Position numbers and translations under genes: made by a program
Shown: one piece after another, positions 22,282 to 35,056 of the stretch
Layout: every line of letters starts with the position of its first letter
How positions within the stretch are numbered: position 1 is the first letter of the stretch
Origin: Rhodamnia argentea
Taxonomy: Eukaryota > Streptophyta > Magnoliopsida > Myrtales > Myrtaceae
Length of the DNA stretch: 64,000 bases
Reading direction: 5' to 3'
Assembly (NCBI RefSeq): GCF_020921035.1
Contig: NC_063155.1
Location: 7,673,001 to 7,737,000, forward strand
The notes under the pieces: model-generated
What the model was told of the DNA's origin: nothing
The model's database searches: none
What the model saw: only the letters and a program-made list of their open reading frames with translations

Positions 22282-22554
22282 TGGGTGCCCGAAACTGCGA
22301 TCAATTTCGCTCCTTTACGCCGCTTCGAGCGATGGGCGCCTGAGATTTAATCGGCAATTTTGGGAAGGAGGAGGAAATTTGGTCGGTCTTTCGGGTTCTT
22401 TGACCAACGGGTGGCCTCGGACCTATCGCACGTCGCTCTTCCACGCCAACGAAGTTGCGGGCCGTAGCGGCAATTTGTATCAGAGTCCACCTTTGGCTTT
22501 GGTGGTCAATCGAGGAACCAAATAATTTCGGACGTCCCATTACTAACAAATACT
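22282..22554 (-). promoter_or_regulatory. Presenilin leader/promoter
   Basis: A moderately GC-rich segment between the presenilin ATG and the hAT-type element that starts at 22555. The usable native promoter next to the gene is thus only about 270 bp long before the transposon sequence begins. No clear TATA seen. Confidence 0.4.
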
Positions 22555-23123
22555 TAGGGATGTGCATGGTTCTAGATAACCGGGAGAACCAATCCGATGG
22601 GAATCGATCGGCTTCAAATTTCAGGTTTCAGGATATGAAAGGTAGGTTTTAGGAGAATGCGTTTCAACGGGTAGATTTCAAGTTCTAAATAAGTGGAATC
22701 TGGACCTGAAACCCGAAACATGTAGCAATTTTTGTATTTTTTTCTTGTTATATATTTTCGCGTCATCCCGAGATATTCCATAGTATCCGATGATGAGTAT
22801 GTAATTTGAAATCGCTTTATCATTGAGACTTTTACTTTATTAATATTTCATATTTTTCTTATGTCTAAATATGATAGTAGGGATTTAGTATGTTGTTGGT
22901 TTTGGTTTGGGGTGATCATTAAATATGATTATTTTCTGCAATCATTCAACTAAGAATACATGTGGAACATGGATGGGAACTAAAATCGATCCTAGAACCC
23001 TGTTTAAGTGAGGTTATTGGTGGATTTTGGGAGGTTTTGGATAAAGGGTTGTTTGTTTGACCAATTGGAACTTTACGGGTCCCAAAAGGACTTGTAGGTA
23101 TGTGATGAAATTGCTCACATCTA
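22555..23123. mobile_element. hAT-type MITE, 569 bp, with exact 8-bp TSD
   Basis: Begins TAGGGATGTGCATGG and ends with the inverted form TTGCTCACATCTA. Flanked by the perfect 8-bp direct repeat CAAATACT at 22547-22554 and 23124-23131. No coding capacity. It sits in the presenilin upstream region. Confidence 0.82.
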
Positions 23124-24393
23124 CAAATACTAAAATGATTTCTTTAAGTATAGTTAGAGAGTGAATAAAATAACTTTATGTCTTTATCAAAACAAATCGG
23201 CCTAAGTTCTCGGCGGCGTGAAAGACATAAGATCATATCGGGAAATTTGCATGTCTATGTAACACGAGTAAGTACCGATGAGATTTGGTAAAGAGTTTTG
23301 ATCGAAATATTCGACTATAAATCACACATCCACCAACCTAAGGAGTTTGCTAAATTTTCAACCCAAATTGCTAAAGAAATTGCATCGCTTTCTCTTCAAT
23401 GAGCGAGCTAAAACTACGATGCTTGGAAAAATGAAAAGGCCTTTGATTTGATGACAATTCAAGATTGATTGCATGTAAGATTATCTTTCAACGTCGGATT
23501 ACACGCGCGATGTTTGATTTGGAAATTTTTCGATGGAAATGTAAATGTGTTCAATTAGTAAAATTTTCGGGATTTTTTGGTTGAATGATACTTTGGAGTA
23601 TATATATTTTAGTGATATTAGTTTATGCTACGTTTGATAATCAGCATAAAATTTAGAATATGACGAAATTTATAGTATCAAATGTTTGGTGCTTGCTCGA
23701 TACAAGATAAAGTCGGATATAAGAGAATGCAGCTCTGATAAAATTATTCCATGGGCAAGGTGGGATAAAAGTGGATAAATTTCTAATATCTCTAACACAA
23801 AATGTTATTTTTGTCGAATATCAAATTTCTAAAATTAGCAATATTAAAATAATATTTGAAATCAAATATAAAAATTTCAGAATAAATAAAAAAATAACAG
23901 AATTTTTTCTATTATATACTCAATTTTTTTCTATCTTTCTGCAAAAAAAAAAAGTTATTTCTATCTTTTACTATAAAATTTCAATATATATTATAGATAT
24001 TCTAGGTATATTAGTATAGTTTACCATTTCATAAATTTTTATAAAGGAAATAAAAAAGGAAAGAATTGAAAAGAGAGACGAAAAATTAATAAGAAATAAG
24101 CAAATAAAAATGAAGTAGGCAAGAGTGTCGTGAGAGATTCTTACCATCTATAATTGCGTAATTTTTAGGTTCATTTGCATTGTTTTAGCGTTTATACCAA
24201 ACAATGAATATGATAATATATGAAAATTACCGGCTTCATTACTGTGATTAGCAAGACGGTGGATATGACCTAGCAAAATTTCTAAATTTCATATGCTCTT
24301 CTACCTAGTTTTCTCCTGGTTAGAAATTCATACAACCGAACATAATCTTAGGAATTTTTTTTCAAGCAAGTGAATAGTGGTCATTAGAAAAAG
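23124..24393. other. AT-rich spacer
   Basis: Very AT-rich. 23620-23760 holds the phrase 'gctacgtttgataatcagcataaaattt', which resembles other plant MITE ends (also near 51110: 'ggcatgtttgataactcgatt'). No gene seen. Confidence 0.35.
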
Positions 24394-25078
24394 GGAAAAT
24401 TTCAAATAATGGCCTAAAGTGCCATATTTTTCTTAAACAAGGGTTTGAAGTGAACATTGTTTCAAATAAGAGCATGAAGTGGCCATAAAATCTCAAAAAA
24501 GGGGTGATTTTAAGGACTTTTTTATTTTTTATTTTTAATTAGACTTTTCTTTTTCTATTTTCTTAAAAATTAACAAAAAAAACTTAAAAAAAAAAAAGAC
24601 AACGTGCACACACAAGCAAGAGGGGCGACAAATGCCGGTTGGGGTTGCGGGCGCCTCAACGAGGGCCGGCAACCTTGCCAACTAGAAGTGAGAGCCTGCT
24701 GGCCCTCGCTAAAACAAGGAGAAGGTCGGGCCCTTTCCCGAATCTAGACGGGGGTTGCCGGCAACCTTGCCCCCGCCAACCCCCAACTAGCGGTGGGTCG
24801 GCGGCCATAGGCGAGAGGGGTAGTCCTCCGGCTTGTGTGGCTAGTTTTTTTTTTTTTTAACAGAAAAAGGAAAAAACATAGGAAAAAACAAAAATTCAAA
24901 ATAAGAAATGACGAAAATGCCCTTTAGGTTAGACCATTTTTTGAAACTTTATGGCAACGTCAGACTCTTATTTAAGAATGCTATGTTAGTTCGAACTCTT
25001 ATTTGAAACGAGATTTGAGACCCTTATTTGAGAAAGTAAGAAGATTTTAGATCATTTTTTGAAATTTTTCCTCAGAAA
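24394..25078. mobile_element. MITE with GC-rich core, ~680 bp
   Basis: The left end GGAAAATTTCAAATAATGGC is matched by the inverted right end (aggaaaaatttcaaaaaatg read on the minus strand), flanked by a possible AGAAAAA duplication. Both arms carry repeated 'tttcaaataagagcatgaagtg'-type units. The centre (24620-24840) is sharply GC-rich ('gagggccggcaacctt', 'gttgccggcaaccttgcc'). Same design as 28890-30030 and, with different arms, 36700-37240. Confidence 0.65.
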
Positions 25079-25349
25079 AATGTCCTAAAGGGTCTAAGGA
25101 AGTTGTTTGGTGGGGAAGGAGAGTCATTTAAAGTCGACAGCTGACCAAAAACAAAAGGTCGACAGATATTTGGCCATTCTCTACACTCTACAGCTGGTCA
25201 CAGAAGCGAAAGAAACAGGCCAATCAAAAAACGAACACGTAAGAAAAGTACCAACGCAGGACACAGTCCCCTTCACCCAGCGCCCCTCCCTCATCCGACG
25301 CCTCTCATGAGTCCACACGCCCATCCAACGGCGAGAAATCCGCCTACTT

Positions 25350-26345
25350 TCCCGATATAAAGCACCCCCGAGAAACCATCTGGGGCTTAAACCCTCCCCC
25401 AAAATCGAAACCGCAATAGGGTTTTGGACTCTTAGCGAGAGAAGCAGAGGAAGCTGTTCACCAGGTTCGTCTCCTTCGATCGCTTCGCTTCCGATCGTTT
25501 CGATTTTTTGGCTTGTTTCACCCATCAATCGTCGGCACGTCTCCTTGTTCTGGTCTGCTCGTCGATGTCGGTGGCTGTTTTTGTCGTTTGATTTTGGTGT
25601 CTTGCTGTCGACGTGATTGGTTTGCGTCTAGCTCTGTGAATGTCGATGAGCGTAATTTCTGAGCTTGATTTGTCATTGCGTGAGGTTCTTTTGGTTATGG
25701 AGGAGGAGGGTGCGTATGAAAAGTTGCTTCCTGTTTATTAGGTAGCTCTTTGCACGCAAATGGTTTTTAGTGTTTGTTGATTGATTCCTTGGAAATGGTC
25801 GGTGTGAGATAACTCTCTCTCTCTTTTTTTTGCAAGTGGATGGTTGGAAGTACCACCAATTTCTTTCTAGAGGGAGAAACCATAGAACGGGGTTTTGAAT
25901 GTTGAAACATTTCACGTCTGGATTGCGACAAGTGGCCTTTTGGTTTCTGCATCTGTGCTATGATAGTTTTTTCACATTGGATGGTTGATTTTCCTGATGG
26001 ATATGGATTGTTGAAATGAGTCTTTTCTCGGATATGTCAGTCTTTGTCGTGTTACCTCATTTCCTTTCCTTAACCTTTTTGTTCTCCTTCTTTTCTTGTT
26101 AAGAGTGTTCTCGAAGCAAATATTTGCAGTATCGAGCTGTTTGTTATATGTTGCTGCTTGCTGGTTTGCATTTGCATATGGGACATGTGCCAAGCTGATG
26201 TTGGAGTTGATTATTTGTGTGTTATCCCTTGGAGAATCACGTTTTTATTCTGTAGCTTGTAGTAAATTCTCAGTTATCTTGATGCTTGGATCTGCATATA
26301 CCCTTTTTCCATATGACAGCAACTTTACTTTTTGTCTTACTGCAG
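25350..26345 (+). promoter_or_regulatory. Promoter, leader and leader intron of the GR-RBP gene
   Basis: A TATA-like gatataaag lies at 25354-25362. Telo-box type motifs lie at 25389-25395 (aaaccct) and 25417-25425 (tagggtttt). The leader exon ends at 25464 (gttcaccag), and an 881-bp leader intron runs 25465-26345 to a ctgcag acceptor ten bases before the ATG. First introns of this type often boost expression in plants. Confidence 0.65.
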
Positions 26346-26354
26346 GTCATCATC

Positions 26355-28524
26355 ATGGCCTTCTTGGGTAAAGTCGGCAATATCCTTAGGCAGTCTGCAA
26401 GCAAGCAAGCGAACACAGAATTTTCTGCAACAAAATCATTTATATACCAGACGATAAGATGCATGTCGTCTTCTAAGGTTTTCGTCGGAGGTGGATCCCG
26501 TCTTCTTTCCCGAGTTAATGATTTCAGAATTGATTTTACCCTTCAATATTGAATGTTTTGGATGTTCATATGCAGGACTCAGTTGGGGAACTGATCAGCA
26601 AGGTTTGTCGGAAGCCTTTGCGAAGTATGGGGAAGTTATTGAAGGTAGAATATTTTAATAATTTTGTTAAGTTACATAGAACCACAGGCTGGGAAATTTT
26701 GTTTCTGAGCTCACTATCTCTGCTTTCTGAGAATGAGGCGCTAGTACGCTGAGCTCGGTTAAACTCTCTGTATGCTTCATGAAGTAAACAGTGCATTAGA
26801 AGTTTTATGAAATGGAAATGTCTCAGGCGCCTAGGCAGAAATAACGATAGTAGCATTAATACAGAGTGAAACCAGATATCTTCTCTAGCCCGGCAGAAAA
26901 AAAGAAAGATCATCTTCCTGATAACGAAATTGCAGTGGAAGTTGGTGTATCGTGCATAAGTTTTGGGTACATATGAATATATGTTCTTATGGATCGAAAT
27001 ATAGTTTTCACCGATTAAGATGGTCATCATTGCAGCAAGAGTGATTATGGATCGTGAAACTGGTAGGTCAAGAGGATTTGGCTTTGTCACCTATACCTCA
27101 TCTGAAGAGGCCTCTTCTGCCATCCAGGCCTTGGATGGGCAGGTATGATAGCTGATTTGTTGCTTTTTATTATGTCTTTTATGTTATGGAAACTGGATCT
27201 TATAGGTTTCATATGCTTATATAGATGAATTTGGTTGTTTGTGGAAGAGTGTGATTATTGCATCTCGTTGAGAGTACAATAATGCTATCTAGAGATACTC
27301 TTTCTAGTGGATTGTCTATGTTTTCTCTTTGGCCCCATGATAAGAAAACATCACCTTTGGTTCGCTTTGTCAAAAGTCCTGCCCCTCAATTTCTCATCTG
27401 CATGATTGTGCCATATTCTAGGGATGTCATTAGGGTTAATCAAGATGAAATACTCTCGAAATTTGGAAGTTACAACTGGAAGCAGTTTTGTTATATGATC
27501 ATTTTCGCATGCTTGGGGGTACCAATTTTTTAACTAAGTTAAATCAAGTGATTTTTTCACTTTTTTTTTTTCTAAAGGTTGAAATTTGAGTATCGGAGAT
27601 TAAGAATTTTGCTGTCAACTAACTTATATGGTGGCTAGGCTGTCTTTCCTTCTGATAATAGGCATACCCTAAACTTTTGAATGCTATCGAGATTGTGTTT
27701 ACCTTTCCCTCCCGAAGTTTGAATTGCATCTTCCTTTTTTGATCCTGAAGTTTGTATCGTACATAGTTGATTTATCATCCCCTAAAGCAAAAACCATATA
27801 GTTCATTTTTCAAAATCCTTCAGCTGCAGACTTCCTTTGATATTTGTATTGTACCTTTTCCCAGGAACTGCATGGTCGAATGATAAGGGTGAATTATGCA
27901 AATGATAGGCAGCCACCAAGGTTTAGCTCTGGCTATGGTGGTGGCAACTATGGCTATGGCGGCGGCGAAGGCGGAGGCTACAGTGGCGGCGGCGGCGGTT
28001 ACGGAGGAGGCAATTATGGTGGCGGTAGCTATGGGGGTGGAGGAAATTATACAGGTGGAGGTGGTGGTGGCTATGGCAGTGGTACAGGGTACGCAAACGA
28101 TGGTGCTGGCGGTGGCTATGGCAGTGGTACAGGGTACGCAAACGATGGTGCTGGCGGTGGCTATGGCAGTGGTACAGGCCATGCAAACGATAGTGCTGGC
28201 GGTGGCTATGGCAGTGGTACAGGCTACGCAAACGATGGTGCTGGTGGTGTAGCATATGGAAGTGGTGGTAATTACCCCGTTGCAGGAGGCAGCGGCGGTG
28301 GCAACAATGGCAACTATTATGGCACTGGTGGTGAAGGCAGCTTTTCTAGTGCTGGATATGGGGCTGACGCAGGAGGATTTGGTGGGGGTGTCGATCAAGT
28401 CGATAGTAGCCAGGGTGATGGAATGGGGAGTGCAAATGGAGGTCTTGGCGATAATGATCCTTTGGAAGGGAATTCCCGGGACGAAGACGACGAACCCAAC
28501 AACGACTATGCCAAAAGAGCCTGA
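26355..28524 (+). CDS. GR-RBP3: Glycine-rich RNA-binding protein, organelle-targeted GR-RBP
   Basis: join(26355..26490, 26576..26644, 27036..27142, 27865..28524), 323 residues. Residues 1-40 ([18 protein letters not shown]..., Arg/Ser-rich, few acids) form a mitochondrial-type presequence. An RRM follows, with RNP2 KVFVGGLSW and RNP1 [10 protein letters not shown], ending [15 protein letters not shown]. The rest is Gly/Tyr/Asn-rich, low complexity, and ends in AKRA as I remember for Arabidopsis GR-RBP3/5. Such proteins bind RNA and have roles in organelle C-to-U editing and stress responses. Four near-perfect 45-bp repeats lie inside the Gly-rich tail (28066-28245). The exon 2 donor (GAG/GTGGAT) is unusual, but the join restores VGGLSWG exactly. 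Whether it is the GR-RBP3 or GR-RBP5 orthologue is open. Confidence 0.94.
28066..28245 (+). repeat. Four tandem 45-bp units in the GR-RBP coding exon
   Basis: Units at 28066-28110, 28111-28155, 28156-28200 and 28201-28245, each coding [15 protein letters not shown] or a near variant (unit 3 has GHAND and DSAG). They differ at only a few bases, so the expansion is recent or kept uniform by conversion. The unit length keeps the frame. Confidence 0.95.
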
Positions 28525-28889
28525 GTACGCTGATGTTGCAGTAACTTGATTGTGCTTTTTTTTATAATTTAGCTCTTTGTTGCTGTGTAGTTTCAAGAAA
28601 CTCTATTCCGCCTCTGTTATCTCTGGATTTTTACATCATTGCTGTTAAGGGAAAACATATTCACTCTGCCAAGACTACCAATATTTTTCGAGTCCAAGCC
28701 TATGCGCTCGTGAGATAATCTCTATTGGAGAAGATGGAGTCGTTGGGGAGCTCTAGGGAGCTGGTGGGGGTTTTCTCCCATCGTCCACAACCGCCTTGGA
28801 TTGTTCTTTCCATGAACTAGATTCACTTTTCTCATCTTTGATAGATAAGTTTGGGTTCATGGAATGCTTTTTTAAAATCTTAAATTAGG

Positions 28890-30030
28890 TGTAAAGCATT
28901 TGGAAAAATTCAAATGAAAGTTTGAAGTGTGTTTATTTATTTAAATAAAAGTATGAAGTGATTCTTATTTCAAATAAAAGTTTGAAATGCTTTTATTGTC
29001 TCAAATAAGGATGTGAAGTGGTTATAGTTCTTTCAATTATCGGCCTGATTTCGTTGGCCGGTCGATTAAGGGTGTTTGCGTTAAAATATAAGTTTAACTT
29101 AATTTTTAGTCAAATTAAATTAAAAATTCAAGAAAGAACGAGTAAAAGGAAAAAGAAATATGGGCGGGAGGGCTGTGGCCATTGCCCCATCGCCAGTGGG
29201 GTAGCAGCTAGGGCCGGCAACCTCACCTTCACCGATCAGAGGTGAGGGCTTGCCTCGCCAAAGTCAGGAGAGGGTCGCGGCCCTTGACTGGAGGGTTGGT
29301 GACCCTTACCCAGGTATAGGGGAGGGCCGCAGGTCGACTTTGTCGTTCTCCCTTGCAGCATCCTCGCCCTTGTACTCAAATGTCGTTGAGGTCGGTGTTC
29401 TCATAATTGTCGTGACTGTGCCCGCGAGAGGGAGGAGGACGTAGAGATGCTGCGGAGGCTAGGATCGTTAGAAGTTGTAGGTGGCCTGGCACTTGATTTT
29501 GAACCCTTCGAATCCGAATTTCCTCTTGGACATGGTTCGACTTCAGAGTTTGCTGAGAAAAGGCAAGAAAAAACCCTAAATTGACATGCGATTGAGAAGG
29601 TTGGGGACGAAACTGAAGCATAGAGCTCGAGATTGTGTCGTGTGCGACTAAGGGCCAGCGACCCTCGCTCAAATTTGAGCGAGGGTTGTGGCCCTCTCCT
29701 GGCTCCCTCACCTCTGGTTGGCGGGGTGATGGCCACAGCCCGCTTGTGTTGTTTTTTTCCTCTATGTTTTTCACACTTTTAGTTTTTTATTTAATTTTTG
29801 AAAAGCAGAAAAAGAGAGAAAGAAAAAAAATAAAATATAAATATAAATGACGAAAATACTACTAATCAATCGATGAGTCCGATCTTTTTTTAAGACTGAT
29901 ATAGTCATTTCAAGCTTTTATTTAAAATAATATTCACTTTATACTTTTATTTGGGATAATGTCAACTTAAAACTCTTACTTGAAAAAATGAGAACACTTT
30001 GAATTCTTATTTAAAAATTTTCCTAAAAAT
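28890..30030. mobile_element. MITE with GC-rich core, ~1.1 kb
   Basis: The left arm at 28890-29030 carries 'caaataaaagtttgaagtg'-type units. The right arm at 29880-30030 carries the same units inverted ('cacttt...acttttatttg'). The core at 29150-29740 is GC-rich and shares 'agggccggcaacct' with the element at 24394-25078. Inside the core, 'gcgagggt..tggccct' is itself repeated in both orientations. No host gene; the open frames inside do not resemble proteins. Confidence 0.6.
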
Positions 30031-30467
30031 AATCAAGGAAAAGAAAAATTATTTTTCGACTTTCTGCTATTTGAATGTGTCTTGCGTCCACGAAAATCAG
30101 GTGTGCTTAGACTTGCATCTTCTGTATGTGTCGTTTTACATTCACATTTTACATTCACATTGCTGCCGCCCTCCAACATATGTAGGAATCCATGGATTGA
30201 ATGGGAAATTTTGTCTTGAATTCCAACATCGACGCATGTCAATGCCTTCGAGCAGCATCACAGAGCAAGCACTTGCTTTAGTTTTCAAATCGCGGCAGCT
30301 CGTATTTCCACCGGAGAAAAGCCGCCAGTCGAGAGGTGGGGTGGTTCAAGAAAGAATCAAGAGGACAGGATGAATTAAACTCAAGAGTTGCTGCATGACA
30401 ATTTGCTATCCCTACAGATGATCGATTTGCTAATTTGCTATGCACTACGAAAAGCAACTTTGCTTCA

Positions 30468-33400
30468 TTAGTCATCACTGTCACCAGAAAACAACAGTGT
30501 TTGCGCCTTCAGAACGACTGGGGAGCCTTTCTTCGTCCTTTCCACTATCTGTCTTATCAATAGCTTCTCTCTCTCATCGTCGGCGTCGCTGCTTTCATCT
30601 CCCACCATCCCAAAACTGTCGATTTCCTGGTACCGTGAAAATTGCCCATTCGTTTCCTTTGCTTCGCGAGAGAGAGTTCCCACAGATTTGTCCTGTCCAT
30701 CTAGCGTAAGCTTTTGACAGAACCCATTCTCCTCCTCGGCATTTTGACCCCGAGGCTCGTCCTGCTTTATAATCTTAGAGAGCTCTTGATGCTTGATCTC
30801 ATAGAGGACCGTTGGCGAATCCTCTTCAGACGACTCAAACTTCATTAATTCTTCGTAAGCCTCATCATAAGCACTGAGAGCTTCCCCAGCTAGGTTCATG
30901 ATAAGAGGCTGGGGCTGTGCCACAGCATCGCACTCTCCATGTACAGGAGTACCATGGAAAGAGGAAGCTAGTTGGTCGTTGATAAACTTCCGGCTTCTGT
31001 AACTTCTCTGCGCCGATTCCATGACTCGTACCTTCCTCTGGCTGTTCTCTAGGGCTAACTCAAGCTCTTGAATGCGTTTTTCAAGTCTCGACTGGATAAC
31101 TTCATGCAAGCGGAGGGTCAGCTCTGTTGGTGAAACTGCATAGTTTGCGGAGTGAGTTGTAGAGGTGCCGCTTGATTCATTTGCATCCTCTTCTGCAATC
31201 GGTTGTGCACCATCAACATCAGTTCTCAACTCACCTTGGGCAAAATCCGCCCCCAAGTCCTCAGGCTGCATTAGTTACAAACATCCATTAGAAGAAAAAG
31301 TAACCCATCAAAAGTTTCAATAAGATCAAGTCCATGCCATTCTATAACCAGACACAAGGGATATGCAAACAGGACTAAAAAGGAGCCTTGGCAGTGATAA
31401 TGTGGAAGCCAAATTGCTGAAATTTTTCAATAGTGCAATGGCCAACCTGAAATTGTAAATAGTCAAAAGAGTCACAGACTGATACGTAATCCCACTGACA
31501 GGCCTATCTAACACACAAACGAAGACATTGCCACGTAACTGTATCAAAAGTGGCCTCCAAATTTAAACCATCCCAAGCCACAACCGAATATCATAAGATG
31601 CCCTCATCAGCGCCGGAAAACACTTTCAGAAGTAAGATGAGGGCATCTATGTTCACGAGACCTCACCCCTAAGGTATGTGACGGAGAAACACATGAAATG
31701 AATTCCAACTGTGCCATACCTTGGACATCCTTGGATTTGCTTGTGTTCTTGAAAGCAAGAGGCACAATAAATAGGAAACCAACAATTGAATAACGAATGC
31801 CCTTTATCAACATGTTAGAGTTGTTACATATGAAAGGTTATGAGGAAGTAATAGGACTTTATGAAAACTACGATCATACAAATTGCATCCCAAAGGTTGC
31901 ACATGCAGATTTATGTGACAACAGTGAAGCTTAAGTCCTGCAAATCTGTTGCCTGAGTCAGCGAGAGGTTATGAACTAAAGATCTCTGCCACGATTGAAC
32001 ATGAAAGCCCCCTCTCATGAATTTTCCCTACTTGTAAGGAGAGGAAATGATCCAACCATTATGAAATATAAATTGTACGAATTAATTCGTGCTTACAAAA
32101 AAAAACTTAGATCTCGACCAAAATCATCTAACTTAATTGATCCTCCAACACAGAAACATCCATATTATTAAGGACTCAGGATCTAATACAGGTGCTTGTA
32201 CATAGCTGTTAACCTGTCAGATAACAGCAAAACTATCTGAAAAACAGAGAAGAAAGTGATTTAGCATTGCTACATTAAACATCAGGTCAAGTAGGAAAGA
32301 TCAAAAGAAATAAACTGTACAAGGGTATGCTAGTAAAATATCATTACCTCAGCACTGGACAATCTCCTTCCCAATCTAGATGCGTTCATGTTCAGCCCCA
32401 GCCTCTCAAGTTCAGCTTCAAGCTCAGCTTCAATTTTACTCATACTATCTGGAGTCTCTCCTACCTTAGGACTATATGATTCTTTAGTAAAAACTCTTCG
32501 ATCGATCACGGAGTGTTCAAGGGAAAATGGGGTTGGAGCAGTGTCTCGTAAGGAGCCATTATGTGTATCCTGAGATTCATAATTCTCACTGGCTAGTTCC
32601 TTCACAGTAACTGAATCTTTCATCTCAAGTTCCTCCTGTAGGTCCTGAACCAAGTTCTCTGTTTGCTTCAACAACTCCTTCAATTTGTCTACTTCCTTTT
32701 GATTGGCTATAATGGAAGACATGGTTCCAAAAGAAATTCCAAGACAGAAGAGAATGGTCCCATGCAATGACCCTAGACATAGAAAAACAGTTTTAATCCA
32801 CGTTGCAAGTTGGGATGAGATATCATAATTCTAGCTCACAAATTACAGAATACCGCCTTTCAGATCACAGAACTTCCATGTCTGCTGGATTTATTGCAAA
32901 CTCGAAAAATGAACTCAAATAAGAAGTGAAAGGACTGGGGTCTTTAATGTATTAACAGTTAAATTACAACAGATTCTCAATGGCAATTTGCTCGTGCACC
33001 ATTCTTAGCTAGACAAACTCAACATAACAAGTTGATGCAAGTCATAAGTGAATCCAGAAACTTTATTTAGAGGTAACAAACATCAACTACATCTCATTCT
33101 AGGAAAAACTCCGTACACTTAATATCCTTTTATTCTACCCCTCTCAGACAAGAAAAGCAGAAAACAATATCAACTGACATTACACAAAATATAGTACAGA
33201 CAATGCCCAAGGATACGTAACAAATCCAATCATCAGTATTATGAAAAAGAAAAGGCACTTTCTAGGATTGTTTAGTGAATCAAACAAGTACCATGTTCGG
33301 AAGGAAGTCTTTTCCCAGTAAACATTCTGATAGAGCCTCCCAACCTCTTGTCTTTCCCTGATTTACTTTGCATTTGCTTCCTGAAATGCGAACAGGTGAG

Positions 33401-34174
33401 TTTTGGCAGCGGGGGCACACCAACCACGCTTCTGTTCTTTTCTGAATTGGCTTTCTTCAGTAACTTATCTACCTCAATTGCAGACTGTGCTCCAGAAAAA
33501 CCATCACTGAGTCGGCTGATGATGCGGCTCCCATCAGTGACCAGCAATGGCCTTACGGTGAGACAGGTTGGTGACTGAGGGGAACTATGCCAATAATCTT
33601 CCATTTCAGCGTGATGGTTGTATAACTGAGCCATGAGGCAACTTTCCAAGGAACTCAATGGCTTAACAAATCGCCCATGCGTGTATCTACTTCTATGGAG
33701 GTTCTTATTCTTAGCAAAGCCACAATAAGTAACGATATCTCCTTCTAATGGTGCAGCCAAAATATCATTTGAGCCACTACAGGCACTACAACCAGCATCA
33801 CTCTCATTCTCATTCCTTGTATAGGTCCTACTACTGGACATCTCAGTAGGCAAAGTTGATATAGAGAGTACACTGCACTCCTCTGAATTTCCCTTACTTT
33901 TTGGATCGTATACCCTCGATCTGGAAGCCTCTTCCGCAGCAGAAGAAGCATCTAAACTCTCTCTGCTCACAAATTCCAACCTTTCCACAGAATTAGAAGC
34001 ATCCCTAGCTAATTTCTTTCTCTGTGCCAATCCGCGAAAGAGAGAGTTCTGAGATTCAGGGTCCCTGTGGCTGGAACAAAGGTCTGATGGCATTTCCCTA
34101 TCATTCGAAGTGTTCTTCAAATACTTTGTCAAGCATCCGGCCCCAGCTGCGGCTACAAATACCCAGAAGTCCAT
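30468..34174 (-). CDS. POLAR-like coiled-coil protein of uncertain function
   Basis: Complement of join(30468..31265, 32348..32772, 33292..34174), 701 residues. ATG at 34172-34174; all three joins restore the frame (EHG-SLHGTILF and SSAE-PEDLG). The N-terminus has a short hydrophobic stretch (DFWVFVAAAGAGCLTKYL). The middle has a second one (GTILFCLGISFGTMSSII, about residues 298-315) followed directly by a coiled coil (KELLKQTENLVQDLQEEL). The conserved LEAELERLGLNMNASRLGRRL and a C-terminal TELTLRLHEVIQSRLEKRIQELE helix match what I remember of POLAR and its relatives At5g61040 and At5g08010. POLAR marks the cortical polarity crescent of stomatal lineage cells and scaffolds BIN2-type kinases; whether this relative does so is unknown. 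The exon 2-3 intron is about 1.1 kb. Confidence 0.85.
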
Positions 34175-35056
34175 TTCGGGCTTTCCCTGCCGCAGAGAAA
34201 CGAAGCTACCCAAATTCAACCAAACTGATTCTCCTTTTCGCCTCAGTCCTCACCAAGAAGTTATTAGACTCAAATATTTCCATGAATCAGAAGGAAAAAA
34301 GAGAGCTTTTCCACCCTCAGAGCCAAAACCCTCTTTCTCTGGAGGAATAGATACGTAAATCACCCATTAAAGAGAGTGACTTGCTTCTCATTCCCTGCCT
34401 TGGGAACAACCGATAAATGTGACCATTACAATGAAATAAGACAATGCAATACTTAACTATTGAAATACCCCCAACATGAAAAAGCCTGGAGATTGAGAAG
34501 CCTCCATATATCAATGCCAACTATAAATTAGGGATAATCAACTAGCTGAGGCGGTAATTACACGATGCTGGATCAGCATGAAAAATCAAACAAATGCACC
34601 GATTGAAACCACCAGCATAGACATATAGCTCCTCAAGATCATCCCTTCACGTCTTCATCCAGTGGAAACAAACACAAGCGCCAATCACTCGGCGTAGCTG
34701 AACAACCCCAACAAAGAAAAATCAAAACTTCGCCGATTGAACGTCCCAATCGACCGAAAAAAGGGAGGCCAACAAACAACCCAGCACCACAGACAATCGC
34801 AATGAGGAAGAGAAAGCTCGTCGCTTTCCACCGGAGTTGCTCTTGCGAGAGGCCCACTTGGCGAAAGCTGGGTCCGACGGAGCGAACCTGACGAGAAGAG
34901 ACGCGGCGCGATCACAATGCTCGGTGGGATTTCTTTCGGGAGGAAGAAGAAGAGTGGAATGCTTCGTTATCTACACAGAGAGAGAGGGAGGGAGGTGCTT
35001 GTACGAAGAAGTCGAAGGCCTCTCTTACAAGTCCCAACAAGACAAGGGTTATAAAT
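34175..35056 (-). promoter_or_regulatory. Leader and TATA region of the POLAR-like gene
   Basis: A minus-strand TATA box (ATTTATAACCC, core 35050-35056) is followed by a CT-rich leader with a (CT)n tract near 34978-34985. A likely leader donor (GTCAG/GTTCGC) lies near 34890. The leader appears spliced before the ATG at 34174, but the acceptor is not certain. Confidence 0.5.

Noticed and set aside
27820-28596. 258-codon frame antisense to the GR-RBP last exon, Thr/Ala/Ile-rich
   Set aside because: Produced by reading the Gly-rich repeats on the other strand; it starts and ends without splice or promoter support.
29376-29774. 132-codon frame in the GC-rich core of the MITE at 28890-30030
   Set aside because: It lies in an inverted-repeat element and has low-complexity Ser/Arg/Pro text. 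Similar frames appear in other cores without conserved protein sequence.
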